In this document: in pieces, positions 8,864 through 17,200 of the stretch | Layout of the letters: each line of letters opens with the position of its first letter | Position numbering within the stretch: the stretch's first letter is position 1 | NCBI GenBank assembly: GCA_016715905.1 | Contig: JADJXI010000005.1 | Span: 496,001 to 560,000 of the forward strand | Origin: Sphingobacteriaceae bacterium | GTDB lineage: Bacteria > Bacteroidota > Bacteroidia > B-17B0 > Aurantibacillaceae | Reading direction: 5' to 3' | Length of the DNA: 64,000 nt | Translations under genes and position numbers: made by a program | Notes under the pieces: generated by a model | Told to the model about the DNA's origin: nothing | Databases searched by the model: none | Seen by the model: only the letters and a program-made list of their open reading frames with translations

Positions 8864-9756
8864 AAAAAGTAATTGTCATAATTCTAGTAATGTTATTTGC
8901 TGTTTGTATTCAGGCACAGGAATTAAATTGTAACATTACCATAAACACCGATCAGATTCAAGGTACGGCTGAAAAACAAATTTTTGAACAATTAAGAAAA
9001 TCTGTATTTGAATTTATGAATAACACTAAATGGACTAGTGATATTTTTACCGCACAAGAAAAAATTGATTGTTCAATTTTAATTATTATAAAACAAAAAG
9101 TAAGTAACGAAGATTATTCTGCATCTATACAGGTTCAAAGTACCCGGCCGGTATTTAAAAGTTCATACCGTACACCGGTTTTTAATATGGAAGACGAAAA
9201 TTTTGAATTTCGTTTTCAGCAGTTTACAACCCTTGATTTTAATATTAATAGTTTTCAAAATAATTTAACGCAGGTATTGGCTTTTTATGCCTACGTGATT
9301 TTAGCAGTTGATTATGATACTTTTTCTTCCCTTGGAGGAACACCCTATTGGCAAAAAGCACAAACCATTGTAAACAATGCACAATCAGCGAATGAAAAAG
9401 GATGGAGAAGTAATGATGGAAATAAAAATCGGTATTGGTTAATTGAAAATACTTTGCAACCTGTTTTTCAAGGTATACGAGATTGCATGTTTCAATATTG
9501 TTATTTAGGTTTGGATATCATGCATGAAAAAACAGAAGAAGGAAGAGCAAATATTTTAAAAGCATTGGATTTATTAAAGCCTGTATATCAAGCTCGTCCT
9601 GCCTCATTTAATATGCAATTATTTTTTAATGCAAAAACCGATGAATTGGTAAATATTTTCAAGGGCGCACAACCCGATGAAAAAGAAAAGGCCAGAGATG
9701 TGCTCATGACGGTAGACCCTGCGAACACAACAAAATATCTCAAAATAGCCGGTTAA
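8860..9756 (+). CDS. porD: DUF4835 family protein, type IX secretion component PorD
   Basis: A 298-residue exported protein. The signal peptide (MKKVIVIILVMLFAVCIQAQ) is followed by ELNCNITINTDQIQG, the typical start of DUF4835/PorD. In Porphyromonas and Flavobacterium PorD is needed for the T9SS that exports proteins with C-terminal sorting domains, four of which are encoded in this window. Other family marks are RPVFKSSYRTPVFN, the DYDTFSSLGGTPYW stretch and the late GWRSNDG. It begins with TTG that overlaps the coaBC TGA as TTGA, so translation is probably coupled. The position after coaBC is the usual one in the phylum. Confidence 0.85.
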   Translation: MKKVIVIILVMLFAVCIQAQELNCNITINTDQIQGTAEKQIFEQLRKSVFEFMNNTKWTSDIFTAQEKIDCSILIIIKQKVSNEDYSASIQVQSTRPVFKSSYRTPVFNMEDENFEFRFQQFTTLDFNINSFQNNLTQVLAFYAYVILAVDYDTFSSLGGTPYWQKAQTIVNNAQSANEKGWRSNDGNKNRYWLIENTLQPVFQGIRDCMFQYCYLGLDIMHEKTEEGRANILKALDLLKPVYQARPASFNMQLFFNAKTDELVNIFKGAQPDEKEKARDVLMTVDPANTTKYLKIAG

Positions 9757-9850
9757 TTGCCTGTTTTTGCACCGATTTGCGAATTTTAACACCATTTTTA
9801 TACTCTAAAAAATAAATAAAACTATCTTTATATAAATAAAAATTTAAAAC

Positions 9851-10156
9851 ATGAAAAAAACATTATTTACCATAGCTTTTGTGTCGTTATTTGCAATTGC
9901 TGCTAATGCCCAAGACAGTAAGACTAAAAAAGATTCTAAACCTAAAACTGAAAAGGCTCCCGTATCAACAGATGCAGCTGCTCCGGCAGTAAATGCTGAC
10001 GGAACTTTAGTAACGGAAACTGCAACTGAAGTAAAAAAAGAAGAAACAACGCCAACTACTAAAAAATCAAGAATGGCCATCAACCAAAAAGGAACGCCGG
10101 CCAGTTCAAAAAATACCACTAAGGAAGATAAGGCTGCCACAGGCAATCCGAAATAA
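9851..10156 (+). CDS. Small exported Lys/Thr/Pro-rich protein
   Basis: A 101-residue protein with a clear signal peptide (MKKTLFTIAFVSLFAIAANAQ, cut after about residue 20) and a mature part of about 80 residues rich in Lys, Thr, Ala, Pro and Ser, with no hydrophobic core. It looks disordered, similar to many small periplasmic proteins of the phylum without a known role. It follows porD after 94 bases and ends at a strong terminator. A longer frame on the opposite strand over this stretch is rejected: it runs through the terminator, while this frame has a textbook signal peptide. Function unknown. Confidence 0.75.
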   Translation: MKKTLFTIAFVSLFAIAANAQDSKTKKDSKPKTEKAPVSTDAAAPAVNADGTLVTETATEVKKEETTPTTKKSRMAINQKGTPASSKNTTKEDKAATGNPK

Positions 10157-10171
10157 TTTTTAATAGGAATA

Positions 10172-10203
10172 AAAAAAGCCCGAATTTTTATTCGGGCTTT
10201 TTT
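10172..10203. terminator. Bidirectional terminator
   Basis: A 13-bp stem AAAAAAGCCCGAA / TTCGGGCTTTTTT with a six-base loop lies between the convergent small exported protein gene (plus) and the TPR gene (minus). It has a T run on both strands, so it can end both transcripts. Confidence 0.92.
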
Positions 10204-10231
10204 GTTAATGTAATAACTAGTAATCGGATAA

Positions 10232-11941
10232 TTAATGTATAATTTTATTTTTTTCCGATAAAATTTTCTCAATATACTGATGTGTTGGCAATAAAGAATT
10301 TTGAATTCTTTTTGCGTAATGAATACTATCTAAAATCTCACATTGCTTTTCTTCTATTATCTCTTTTTGTTTTTTTGTCACTTTTAGAGTTCGGAAAATA
10401 TAAAAAGAAACAATTATAACAAGTAATAAGCCAAAGGCAATAGCGAATATTATTATTTTTTGAACTCTATTTTTTTCTTCAGATAATAATCGTTCTTTTT
10501 CTTGTTCTTTCAACAATAAAGCCTCTTTTTTTTCAAATTCGTAATTAATTTGACTCCGAATTAAAAGTTTATTATTCTTTTCATTATTAATTATGCTACT
10601 ATAAGTTAATCCTAATCTATAATTTTCCATTGATGATTTAAAGTCGCCCAATATCGAATCAATTTTGTACTTGTTTGTAGTGGAGGAAACAATTAATGAA
10701 GGAGCCATAAGATTTAAAGCAATTTGCAAAGAACTATCAGCATAAGCTTTAGCCAACTTAATATTTAATACGTTTTTTCTATTATGTAGATATTTTTTTA
10801 TATACAGCAAACTTAATTTAGACATGCAATTTGAAATTTGACCCTTATCTCCAAGGTTACGATACTTTTGTAGGGCCATATTAAATAATTCATTTGATTC
10901 AGAATAATTTTCGATGTCGGTTAATATTGATGCTATGTTAACATAAGATCCAGCAATTCCATAATTATCCTTTAATTTTTCTTTTAAGGCGAGGCTTTTT
11001 CTGTGATAATATAGTGCTGTATTATTATCCCCTTTTTTATCATATTCTAACGCAATATTATTATAGATATAGGCTATTATTCGTTCGCTATTTATTTCCT
11101 TAGCTACAATTAGTGCTTTTTGAAAGTACTCAATTGCTTTTTCATCATTTGTGGTTTGATAGAGGTGCGCTATATTATTCAATACCGTTGCAATTAGGTT
11201 TTTATTTTCAATTTTCTCATAATGTTTCAAACATTTATGCCAATTGGCTAATGCCTCCGGTATATTACCTTTTTGAAATTGAAGATAAGCCAGATTCATT
11301 ATGTTTTCAATGTGAAAATTTATGTCGCCGCAATCAATGGAATAAATGCAAGCTTCTTGAAAATACTTAATTGCCGCGTCATAATTACTTTTATTACCTT
11401 CATGAAAGCCGATATTCGCAAAAGCCGTTGATAATATTTTTTTATTGCCCGTAAGTTTACTTATACGTATCACTTTTTGATAATAATGAAGAACTTCTTC
11501 TGATTTCCCTTCTTCTTCACCAACATAAGCTAGCTGTAGAAGTGTATTTGCTAATCCGTCAGGATTCTCTGCCTGTGACATTAATTTGCAGGTATTTTGA
11601 AAATATTTTTCGGTTTTTTCCAATTCGCCCATTTTTTTAGATAAAACGCCTAATCGGTATTCAGCAGCAGCTAATCCAATTTTTGCATTTTTGGATATAC
11701 TAGAAACATTGTTTTCTTTCAATTGGAGAGCGATATTTTTGGCGCTCAAAATATTATTTTTGGCTTGTACGAATGTAGTATCGGTATCTGAGATTAATAA
11801 TAGCAATTTCATTTTGATACTATCTTGAGAAGAAGCTTTCAATATCTTAATTAAAGAATCTTCATTTTGACAAAAAACGAATTGGCTTGAAAAAACCAAG
11901 TAAAATACGATTATGATTAACTTTAAGAAATTAAATTGCAT
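10232..11941 (-). CDS. TPR membrane protein ending in a phosphatase-type linker (no phosphatase domain)
   Basis: A 569-residue protein. A signal peptide (about 1-24) is followed by some ten tetratricopeptide repeats (for example EVLHYYQKVIRISK, AAIKYFQEACIYS, KAIEYFQKALIVAK, TALYYHRKSLALKE), a charged coiled coil, one transmembrane helix (about 496-516) and a short cytoplasmic coiled coil ending in DSIHYAKRIQNSLLP (538-552) plus 17 residues. In other proteins of this window that signature leads straight into a SpoIIE/PP2C phosphatase domain; here the gene stops, and a terminator follows 29 bases later, leaving no room for a remnant. I infer a periplasmic TPR sensor passing a signal through the helix. 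Its partner and ligand are unknown. Confidence 0.8.
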   Translation of the reverse strand: MQFNFLKLIIIVFYLVFSSQFVFCQNEDSLIKILKASSQDSIKMKLLLLISDTDTTFVQAKNNILSAKNIALQLKENNVSSISKNAKIGLAAAEYRLGVLSKKMGELEKTEKYFQNTCKLMSQAENPDGLANTLLQLAYVGEEEGKSEEVLHYYQKVIRISKLTGNKKILSTAFANIGFHEGNKSNYDAAIKYFQEACIYSIDCGDINFHIENIMNLAYLQFQKGNIPEALANWHKCLKHYEKIENKNLIATVLNNIAHLYQTTNDEKAIEYFQKALIVAKEINSERIIAYIYNNIALEYDKKGDNNTALYYHRKSLALKEKLKDNYGIAGSYVNIASILTDIENYSESNELFNMALQKYRNLGDKGQISNCMSKLSLLYIKKYLHNRKNVLNIKLAKAYADSSLQIALNLMAPSLIVSSTTNKYKIDSILGDFKSSMENYRLGLTYSSIINNEKNNKLLIRSQINYEFEKKEALLLKEQEKERLLSEEKNRVQKIIIFAIAFGLLLVIIVSFYIFRTLKVTKKQKEIIEEKQCEILDSIHYAKRIQNSLLPTHQYIEKILSEKNKIIH

Positions 11942-12053
11942 GGATAGAATTTCAAGAAATTAAATTTATGGTAATAACTCTTCTTTGATGAAATTCGCTT
12001 AAAATGAAATTTATGATACTGAAAAAGGACATCATTCAGAGAAACAGTATGCA

Positions 12054-12668
12054 TCAAGATTTTTTGCGTTGATTTAATTCGTCGCGAATTTTAGAAGCCA
12101 TTTCATATTGTTCTTCATCCAATGCTGTTTTTAGCATGTTTTTCAATTCTTCTGTACTTTTATCTTTGTAAGAATCTGTACCTGATAAAGAAACTTCGCC
12201 TTCAGTTGTTTTTTCACTAATTTCTTCATCACTCAATGGAGGGGTAGATTCATCATCTAACACAATTCCGGCATTCTTTAAAATAAACTCGTGTGTAAAA
12301 ATCGGACAATTAAAACGAACAGCCAAGGCAATAGCATCACTGGTTCTTGCATCAATTTCAACATCTTTTGTTCCGTCATTACACATCAATTTGGCATAAA
12401 ATATTCCTTCCACTAAATTGTATATTAATACCTCCGTTACCTGAATATTGAAAGTTTCAGCAAATGATTTAAATAGATCGTGGGTTAGTGGTCGGCTAGG
12501 GCTCATTTTTTCTAATTCAATGGCAATAGCCTGCGCTTCAAACCCACCTATTATAATTGGTAATCGTCTGCTACCCGCACTCTCACCCAAAACGAGCGCA
12601 TAGGCTCCACTTTGCGTTTGACTATACGACAGCCCTACAATTTCCAACCTAACCTTTTTCATTTTCAA
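12054..12668 (-). CDS. Bifunctional nuclease family protein (DUF151) with UVR motif
   Basis: A 204-residue cytosolic protein. The DUF151/BFN domain (about 1-140) shows LVLGESAGSRRLPIIIG, EAQAIAIELE and the conserved DARTSDAIALAVRFNCPIF. The C-terminal 35 residues form a UvrB/UvrC-type motif (ELKNMLKTALDEEQYEMAS then KIRDELN), a common pairing in this phylum. Plant BFN proteins have nuclease activity; the bacterial role is not settled. The gene lies 24 bases after etfA and is likely the last gene of the etfB-etfA operon, an arrangement often seen in Bacteroidota. Confidence 0.85.
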   Translation of the reverse strand: MKMKKVRLEIVGLSYSQTQSGAYALVLGESAGSRRLPIIIGGFEAQAIAIELEKMSPSRPLTHDLFKSFAETFNIQVTEVLIYNLVEGIFYAKLMCNDGTKDVEIDARTSDAIALAVRFNCPIFTHEFILKNAGIVLDDESTPPLSDEEISEKTTEGEVSLSGTDSYKDKSTEELKNMLKTALDEEQYEMASKIRDELNQRKKS

Positions 12669-12692
12669 TATTAAAGATAAGAATAAATAAAA

Positions 12693-13670
12693 TTAATTTT
12701 GGCTGGCCTTAAATTTTTTGATTGATTCAGTAAGTTTAGGTAAAATGCTAAAAGCATCACCAACTATTCCATAATCGGCAGATTTAAAGAAAGGTGCTTC
12801 CTTATCGTTATTAATTACTACAATGGTTTTGCTACCATTTACTCCGGCTAAATGCTGAATAGCACCCGAAATACCAACGGCAATATATAAATTGGGTCTG
12901 ATTGCTACGCCGGTTTGTCCCACGTGTTCATGATGTGGTCTCCAATGCATATCGGCTACAGGGCGCGAACAAGCCGTAGTAGCACCTAAGGCGCCCGCTA
13001 ATTCTTCTACTATTCCCCAATGTTCAGGTCCTTTTAATCCTCTTCCTGCGCTTACTACCAGTTCGGCTTCCGGAAGCGGAATCATTCCTCCTGATTGAAT
13101 AGCTTTAACTTCTTTGATTTTTATTTTTGCTGTGTAGTTACTTAAGTCAGGGGTGAATTCACTCACGGTTGCTTTATTTTCGCTTGCGGTAACCGGAAAA
13201 CTATTTGGTAATAAAGAAATAATTTTCACATCGCTATTGATTACATAGGTTGCCACTGCCTTTCCGGAGAATACATTTTTTTTCACTTCAAATGTGTTGC
13301 CGTTTACTACAGGCACGTCAACAGCGCCGGCTACTAAACCTGCCTTTAATTTTGCAGATAATCTGGGAGCAACAGCTTTTCCCGTTAAATCAAAAGCGAA
13401 TATTAAAGCCTTTGCGTTTTCAGCTTTGGCGGCTTGTTCAATAGCTAAACTTAAAGCAATAGAATCGCTATTTAAAATATCATTTTTTACACTAAGTATT
13501 TTTGAAGCACCCGCTTTACCAATTTCTTCCAATTGCGCAGCATCGGCATTATTTACAAAAGCTGTAACACTGCTGCCTGTTAATACGGCAATTTTATTGG
13601 CGTAATTAATACACTCGAGTGACGCCTTTTTCACTCTTCCTTTATTTATTTCTGCTAATACTAAAATCAT
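12693..13670 (-). CDS. etfA: Electron transfer flavoprotein alpha subunit
   Basis: A 325-residue FAD-binding subunit of the ETF heterodimer, which takes electrons from acyl-CoA dehydrogenases (including the glutaryl-CoA dehydrogenase at the right end of the window) and gives them to ETF-quinone oxidoreductase. The N-terminal half (about 1-190) is the Rossmann-like domain I. The C-terminal FAD domain shows VSAGRGLKGPEHW, GATTACSRPVAD, GQTGVAIRPNLYIAVGISG with AIQHLAG, and VVINNDKEAPFFKSADYG, all canonical. It lies 22 bases after etfB. Confidence 0.96.
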   Translation of the reverse strand: MILVLAEINKGRVKKASLECINYANKIAVLTGSSVTAFVNNADAAQLEEIGKAGASKILSVKNDILNSDSIALSLAIEQAAKAENAKALIFAFDLTGKAVAPRLSAKLKAGLVAGAVDVPVVNGNTFEVKKNVFSGKAVATYVINSDVKIISLLPNSFPVTASENKATVSEFTPDLSNYTAKIKIKEVKAIQSGGMIPLPEAELVVSAGRGLKGPEHWGIVEELAGALGATTACSRPVADMHWRPHHEHVGQTGVAIRPNLYIAVGISGAIQHLAGVNGSKTIVVINNDKEAPFFKSADYGIVGDAFSILPKLTESIKKFKASQN

Positions 13671-13692
13671 AATTTCCTTCGCTTAATTTTTA

Positions 13693-14436
13693 TTAAATCA
13701 CTTTTGCCTCGGTGTGTAATAATTGAACTAATTCATCAATGTTATCTTCAGTTATCATTTTACAAGTAGTACGGCCTTGACTTAATGTAAATGACTTTAT
13801 ACTAGTTGTAGCGTTGCTTGCAATTGCAGGAATCACTTCCAAAGGTTTAGTACGTGCTGCCATAATTCCTCTCATATTTGGAATACGTTGTTCGGCCATT
13901 CCTTTAGCACAACTAACCACTAATGGCGTGGAACACTCAACAATTTGTGTGCCACCTTCTACATCTTGTTCCAAGGTGCAGGTAGAACCATTCATGTCTA
14001 ATTTTGTTGCTAATGAAACAAAAGGTAAATCCATTTCTCCGGCTATCATCCCGCCTACAGAAGATCCATTATAATTTATGGTTTCTTTACCAACCAAAAT
14101 CAAATCATATGCATTCGATTTTGCGTAAGCAGCAATATTCTGAGCTACAAATAAGGCATCCGGACTTTCAGCATCAATTCTTACCGCATTATCTGCACCT
14201 AATGCCAAACCTTTACGAATAGTAGCTTCACTATCTGCTAATCCAACGTGAATTAAAGTAACTTTTTCGGCCACATTGGCTTCCTTTAATTCTAATGCTT
14301 TAACCAAGGCATACCATTCATCGTATGGATTGATTACAAAAGTAACACCGGCACTATTAAATTTAGTGTCACCATCGGTAAATTGAATTTTTGTGGTTGT
14401 ATCAGGCACATTGCTGATGGCTACAAGTATCTTCAT
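13693..14436 (-). CDS. etfB: Electron transfer flavoprotein beta subunit
   Basis: A 247-residue AMP-binding subunit of ETF. It begins MKILVAISNVPDTTTKIQF and shows NPYDEWYALVKALELKE, the DLILVGKETINYNGSSVGGM region and the GGTQIVECSTPLVVS part of the family. It is the first gene of etfB-etfA-bfn, with a -7 promoter motif about 20 bases before the ATG. Cytoplasmic; partner is EtfA. Confidence 0.95.
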   Translation of the reverse strand: MKILVAISNVPDTTTKIQFTDGDTKFNSAGVTFVINPYDEWYALVKALELKEANVAEKVTLIHVGLADSEATIRKGLALGADNAVRIDAESPDALFVAQNIAAYAKSNAYDLILVGKETINYNGSSVGGMIAGEMDLPFVSLATKLDMNGSTCTLEQDVEGGTQIVECSTPLVVSCAKGMAEQRIPNMRGIMAARTKPLEVIPAIASNATTSIKSFTLSQGRTTCKMITEDNIDELVQLLHTEAKVI

Positions 14437-14456
14437 TTGTTAAAAAATTAGGAATG

Positions 14457-14464
14457 CAAAAATA
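14457..14464 (-). promoter_or_regulatory. Bacteroidota -7 promoter motif (TATTTTTG) for etfBA-bfn
   Basis: The minus strand reads TATTTTTG, matching TAnnTTTG, 20 bases before the etfB ATG. No convincing -33 element is visible. Confidence 0.55.
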
Positions 14465-14575
14465 GCAATTTTATTGAGCTAATAAAACGCTTTTTAGCCT
14501 AAAATAGCTTATAGTTAATAACGTATGAATAAAAAAATGCCGGAAAAAATTTACAATAAAAGAAAGATAAAATAT

Positions 14576-15175
14576 TTAGCTGGTGATTGCTATATTTTGT
14601 TCTTCTATCATTTTTTTTAAATTTAATAATGCGTATCGCATTCTGCCTAATGCTGTATTAATAGAAACGCCGCTAAACTCTGCAATTTCTTTAAAACTCA
14701 TATCATAATAGGTACGCATTAAAACAACTTCCCTTTGATCAAGAGGTAGTTTTTGAATTAAGGCCCTTACATTATATTTCGTTTTTTCATCTTGCTGTAC
14801 AAGCATGTCGGCCGTTTCCTCCGATGAAATGGAGTGAAAAGCAGTTATTTCTTCGCCTTCTTCATTCACGTAAACCGGAGCCGGTGGCATTTTCTTTAAA
14901 GCACGATAATGGTCAATAATTAAATTTCGGGCAATTCGTAATACCCAAGGTAAAAATTTACCTTCCTCATTGTATTGCCCCCTTTTAAGGGTTTGTATTA
15001 CTTTAAAAAAAGTTTCTTGAAAAACATCATTAGCTAATTCTCGGTCTTTAGTCACGCAAATAATGGATGTAAAGATTTTAGTTTTGTGTCTTTCCAACAA
15101 AACGGCTAACGATTCTTCTTTTCCTGAGATGTAGAGTTGAACCAACTCTGTATCATTCAATAACTGAATAGACAT
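14576..15175 (-). CDS. ECF-type RNA polymerase sigma factor
   Basis: A 199-residue sigma-70 family protein with region 2 (about 25-95: ELANDVFQETFFKVIQTL, then FLPWVLRIARNLIIDHYRA) and region 4 (about 135-190: LPLDQREVVLMRTYYDMSFK followed by EIAEFSG and NTALGRMRYALLNLKK). Regions 1 and 3 are absent, as in the ECF class. No anti-sigma factor gene lies beside it, so its control is not shown by context. A TATATTTG promoter motif lies about 85 bases upstream, giving a moderately long leader. Confidence 0.93.
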   Translation of the reverse strand: MSIQLLNDTELVQLYISGKEESLAVLLERHKTKIFTSIICVTKDRELANDVFQETFFKVIQTLKRGQYNEEGKFLPWVLRIARNLIIDHYRALKKMPPAPVYVNEEGEEITAFHSISSEETADMLVQQDEKTKYNVRALIQKLPLDQREVVLMRTYYDMSFKEIAEFSGVSINTALGRMRYALLNLKKMIEEQNIAITS

Positions 15176-15259
15176 ATTTTTTTACTTGCTTTTAAATTAA
15201 TAGTGCGGAGATTGCTAGTAAAAGTCTATTCTATAAAAATGATTTTTAGATTGTTTAAG

Positions 15260-15267
15260 CAAATATA
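15260..15267 (-). promoter_or_regulatory. Bacteroidota -7 promoter motif (TATATTTG) for the ECF sigma gene
   Basis: The minus strand reads TATATTTG, matching TAnnTTTG, 85 bases before the sigma factor ATG. Position and orientation fit; no -33 match was found. Confidence 0.45.
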
Positions 15268-15385
15268 GACCATTTTGCTTAAGTATTGAAATTGAAATGT
15301 TAATTTTGGCCTTGTTTTGAGTGAAATGATGAGTTTAATGAGTCAAAAACTACTTAATAATAGCCAATTACAAATTATTGGGCAT

Positions 15386-15488
15386 AAAAAAAGGGTAAGC
15401 TACTCTCATCGCACCGCTACAACCACTTACCCTTGCTACGTTCCCGTCCTGGGGGATTCAGCAGGAGCTGGTCGTGAGAGACTTACCC
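15386..15488 (-). ncRNA. ffs: Signal recognition particle RNA (small bacterial type)
   Basis: The minus strand begins GGGTAAGTCTCTCACGACC and ends GAGAGTAGCTTACCC, which pair as a long hairpin. The tip holds the conserved SRP domain IV signature GGGAACGTAGCAAGG (15431-15445), with the GGAA-type tetraloop and the AGCA asymmetric loop bound by Ffh. At about 100 nt it is the small SRP RNA without an Alu domain. A run of seven T after the closing stem (15392 down to 15386) serves as terminator. It stands alone between the ECF sigma gene and a glycosyltransferase, with its own -7 motif. Confidence 0.93.
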
Positions 15489-15492
15489 GAGG

Positions 15493-15500
15493 CAAAATTA
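15493..15500 (-). promoter_or_regulatory. -7 promoter motif (TAATTTTG) of the SRP RNA gene
   Basis: TAATTTTG on the minus strand ends five bases before the GGGTAAG that opens the SRP RNA stem, exactly where a TAnnTTTG element would place the transcription start. Confidence 0.65.
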
Positions 15501-15571
15501 ACAATAATTTTAATTTTAAGGGAAAAATAAAATAAATTGCATTACTTCACTCCTGATATTTGTAAAACGAT

Positions 15572-16534
15572 ATGAATCTATCCATAGTTATCCCCTTATT
15601 TAATGAAAAAGAATCTTTGCCGGAGTTGTATGAATGGATAGTAAGGGTAATGCATGAAAATTCTTATTCTTATGAGATTATTTTTATTGATGATGGAAGT
15701 AAAGATGAATCATGGGAGGTTATTCGGAATTTGTCAGATAAAAATAAACAGGTTAAAGGAATAAAATTCAGTCGTAATTATGGCAAATCGCCTGCTCTTC
15801 AAGTTGGATTTGAAGCTGCACAGGGTGATGTTGTAATAACTATGGATGCCGACTTGCAGGATAGTCCGGATGAAATACCCGGTTTGTACAACATGATTGT
15901 TCAAGAAAAATATGATTTGGTAAGTGGATGGAAAAAGAAACGATATGATAATGCATTTACTAAAAATTTACCTTCTAAATTATATAATTGGACAAACCGA
16001 AAAATTAGTGGAATAAAGCTGCATGATATGAATTGCGGACTAAAGGCCTATAGAAATAAAGTAATAAAAAGTATTGAGGTTTATGGAGAAATGCATCGCT
16101 TCATTCCGGTAATGGCCAAAGCAGCGGGTTTCGATAGAATAGGAGAGAAAGTAGTTAAACATCAGGCCAGAAAATATGGTTATTCCAAATTTGGTTGGAA
16201 CCGTTTTATTAATGGTTTTTTGGATTTACTAACCATAACATTTCTATCTAAATTCGGAAAAAGACCTATGCACTTTTTTGGTTTGGTAGGCACATTAATT
16301 TTTATTTTAGGATTTGGCTTTGCATTTTACTTAGGTGTTTATAAATTGTATTGTTCTTATATGCATATTTCGGCTCGTTTGTTAACTGAACGCCCTTCTT
16401 TTTATATTTCGCTTACCTGTATGATGTTGGGCAGCATGATGTTCTTGGCCGGTTTTTTAGGCGAATTAATTCTCAGAAACAGTCCTGTTCGGAATGCTTA
16501 TTTAAAGGATGAGGTTCTAAATATCACGGAATGA
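15572..16534 (+). CDS. Glycosyltransferase family 2, polyprenyl-phosphate sugar transferase type
   Basis: A 320-residue membrane-bound GT-A enzyme like DPM synthase, GtrB and ArnC. The catalytic domain (about 1-230) shows SIVIPLFNEKESLPEL, the nucleotide-binding IFIDDGSKDESW, the metal-binding MDADLQDSPDEIP and the HRFIPVMAKAAG segment. Two transmembrane helices follow (about 235-260 and 275-300). It is expected to move a sugar from a nucleotide donor to a polyprenyl phosphate at the cytoplasmic face, for glycan assembly. Its stop overlaps the next gene by four bases (ATGA). A near-consensus GATATTTG ends only about ten bases before the ATG, implying a very short leader. Confidence 0.9.
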   Translation: MNLSIVIPLFNEKESLPELYEWIVRVMHENSYSYEIIFIDDGSKDESWEVIRNLSDKNKQVKGIKFSRNYGKSPALQVGFEAAQGDVVITMDADLQDSPDEIPGLYNMIVQEKYDLVSGWKKKRYDNAFTKNLPSKLYNWTNRKISGIKLHDMNCGLKAYRNKVIKSIEVYGEMHRFIPVMAKAAGFDRIGEKVVKHQARKYGYSKFGWNRFINGFLDLLTITFLSKFGKRPMHFFGLVGTLIFILGFGFAFYLGVYKLYCSYMHISARLLTERPSFYISLTCMMLGSMMFLAGFLGELILRNSPVRNAYLKDEVLNITE

Positions 16535-17124
16535 AAGAAGAGGGAAAAACAAGAATCCCGCGCAGTCCTAAATCTCCGGAAGAAGTAGCTAATCTGCACT
16601 TGTATAAAAAACTAAAGGAGTATAAAAAAGTTGCATCATTTAAACGCACACGATTTTATAAAGTGTGCAATATTTTTAATGTGATTAGCTTTTTTATTTA
16701 TGTTGAATTAGTTTTCTGTTTCTTTGGCCCTTGTCATTATCAGAATCATTATTCTAAAAATGTAAAAGCGGAGTATGGAAATACCGAAAAAGGAAACGGC
16801 GATTTACTGGTGAATGTTTTTATTACTTCGGTAAATGAAAAATCGTATGAGTTTGTGGTTAAGGAAAAAATAAAACCGCCACCCAAGTTTTCTAAATTTT
16901 ATGTAGGTAAAGATTTTATTTTGCAAAAAGAATTAAAAGGCGGATTTGAAGGAGGAAGTAGGAATTATCGAATCTATACATCCGGAGGAGTCGTTTTTCT
17001 GTCTTGTTTTGTAGGTGTTTTTTCGCTGATTTTATTTTCTTATAATATGAATATGCATTTACATTCTTTAAGGGCCATCACTATAATTAATGCTCTTACC
17101 ATTTTAGGTTTTGTTATATTTTAG
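16531..17124 (+). CDS. Membrane protein of unknown function coupled to the glycosyltransferase
   Basis: A 197-residue protein that I do not recognise. It has a basic, proline-containing N-terminus, a first transmembrane helix at about 48-70, a polar middle of about 80 residues (with ESSENTIAL-type motifs absent) that should lie outside the cytoplasm, and two closing helices at about 153-175 and 180-197. Its ATG overlaps the glycosyltransferase stop by four bases, so the two are translationally coupled and may act together, for example in handling a lipid-linked sugar. That role is inference from context only. Confidence 0.6.
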   Translation: MKEEGKTRIPRSPKSPEEVANLHLYKKLKEYKKVASFKRTRFYKVCNIFNVISFFIYVELVFCFFGPCHYQNHYSKNVKAEYGNTEKGNGDLLVNVFITSVNEKSYEFVVKEKIKPPPKFSKFYVGKDFILQKELKGGFEGGSRNYRIYTSGGVVFLSCFVGVFSLILFSYNMNMHLHSLRAITIINALTILGFVIF

Positions 17125-17200
17125 TTTTTAAAGGATGTAACGTTTAAAACTATTCAAGCTTATAAATATTTAAATTAAGCCATTTACCTACATTTAGATT

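Noticed and set aside
10204..10231. A phosphatase remnant downstream of the first linker-only TPR gene
   Set aside because: Only 28 bases lie between the stop and the terminator; likewise no remnant was seen after the other three.
9844..10272. A 142-codon minus-strand frame over the small exported protein gene
   Set aside because: It runs through a strong bidirectional terminator, and the plus-strand frame has a clear signal peptide.
13250..13605. Long antisense frames over etfA and etfB
   Set aside because: They are mirror frames of well-conserved genes, without starts or family likeness.
15317..15535. A 72-codon plus-strand frame beginning MSEMMSLMSQ
   Set aside because: It lies across the SRP RNA gene on the other strand; no family likeness and no promoter.
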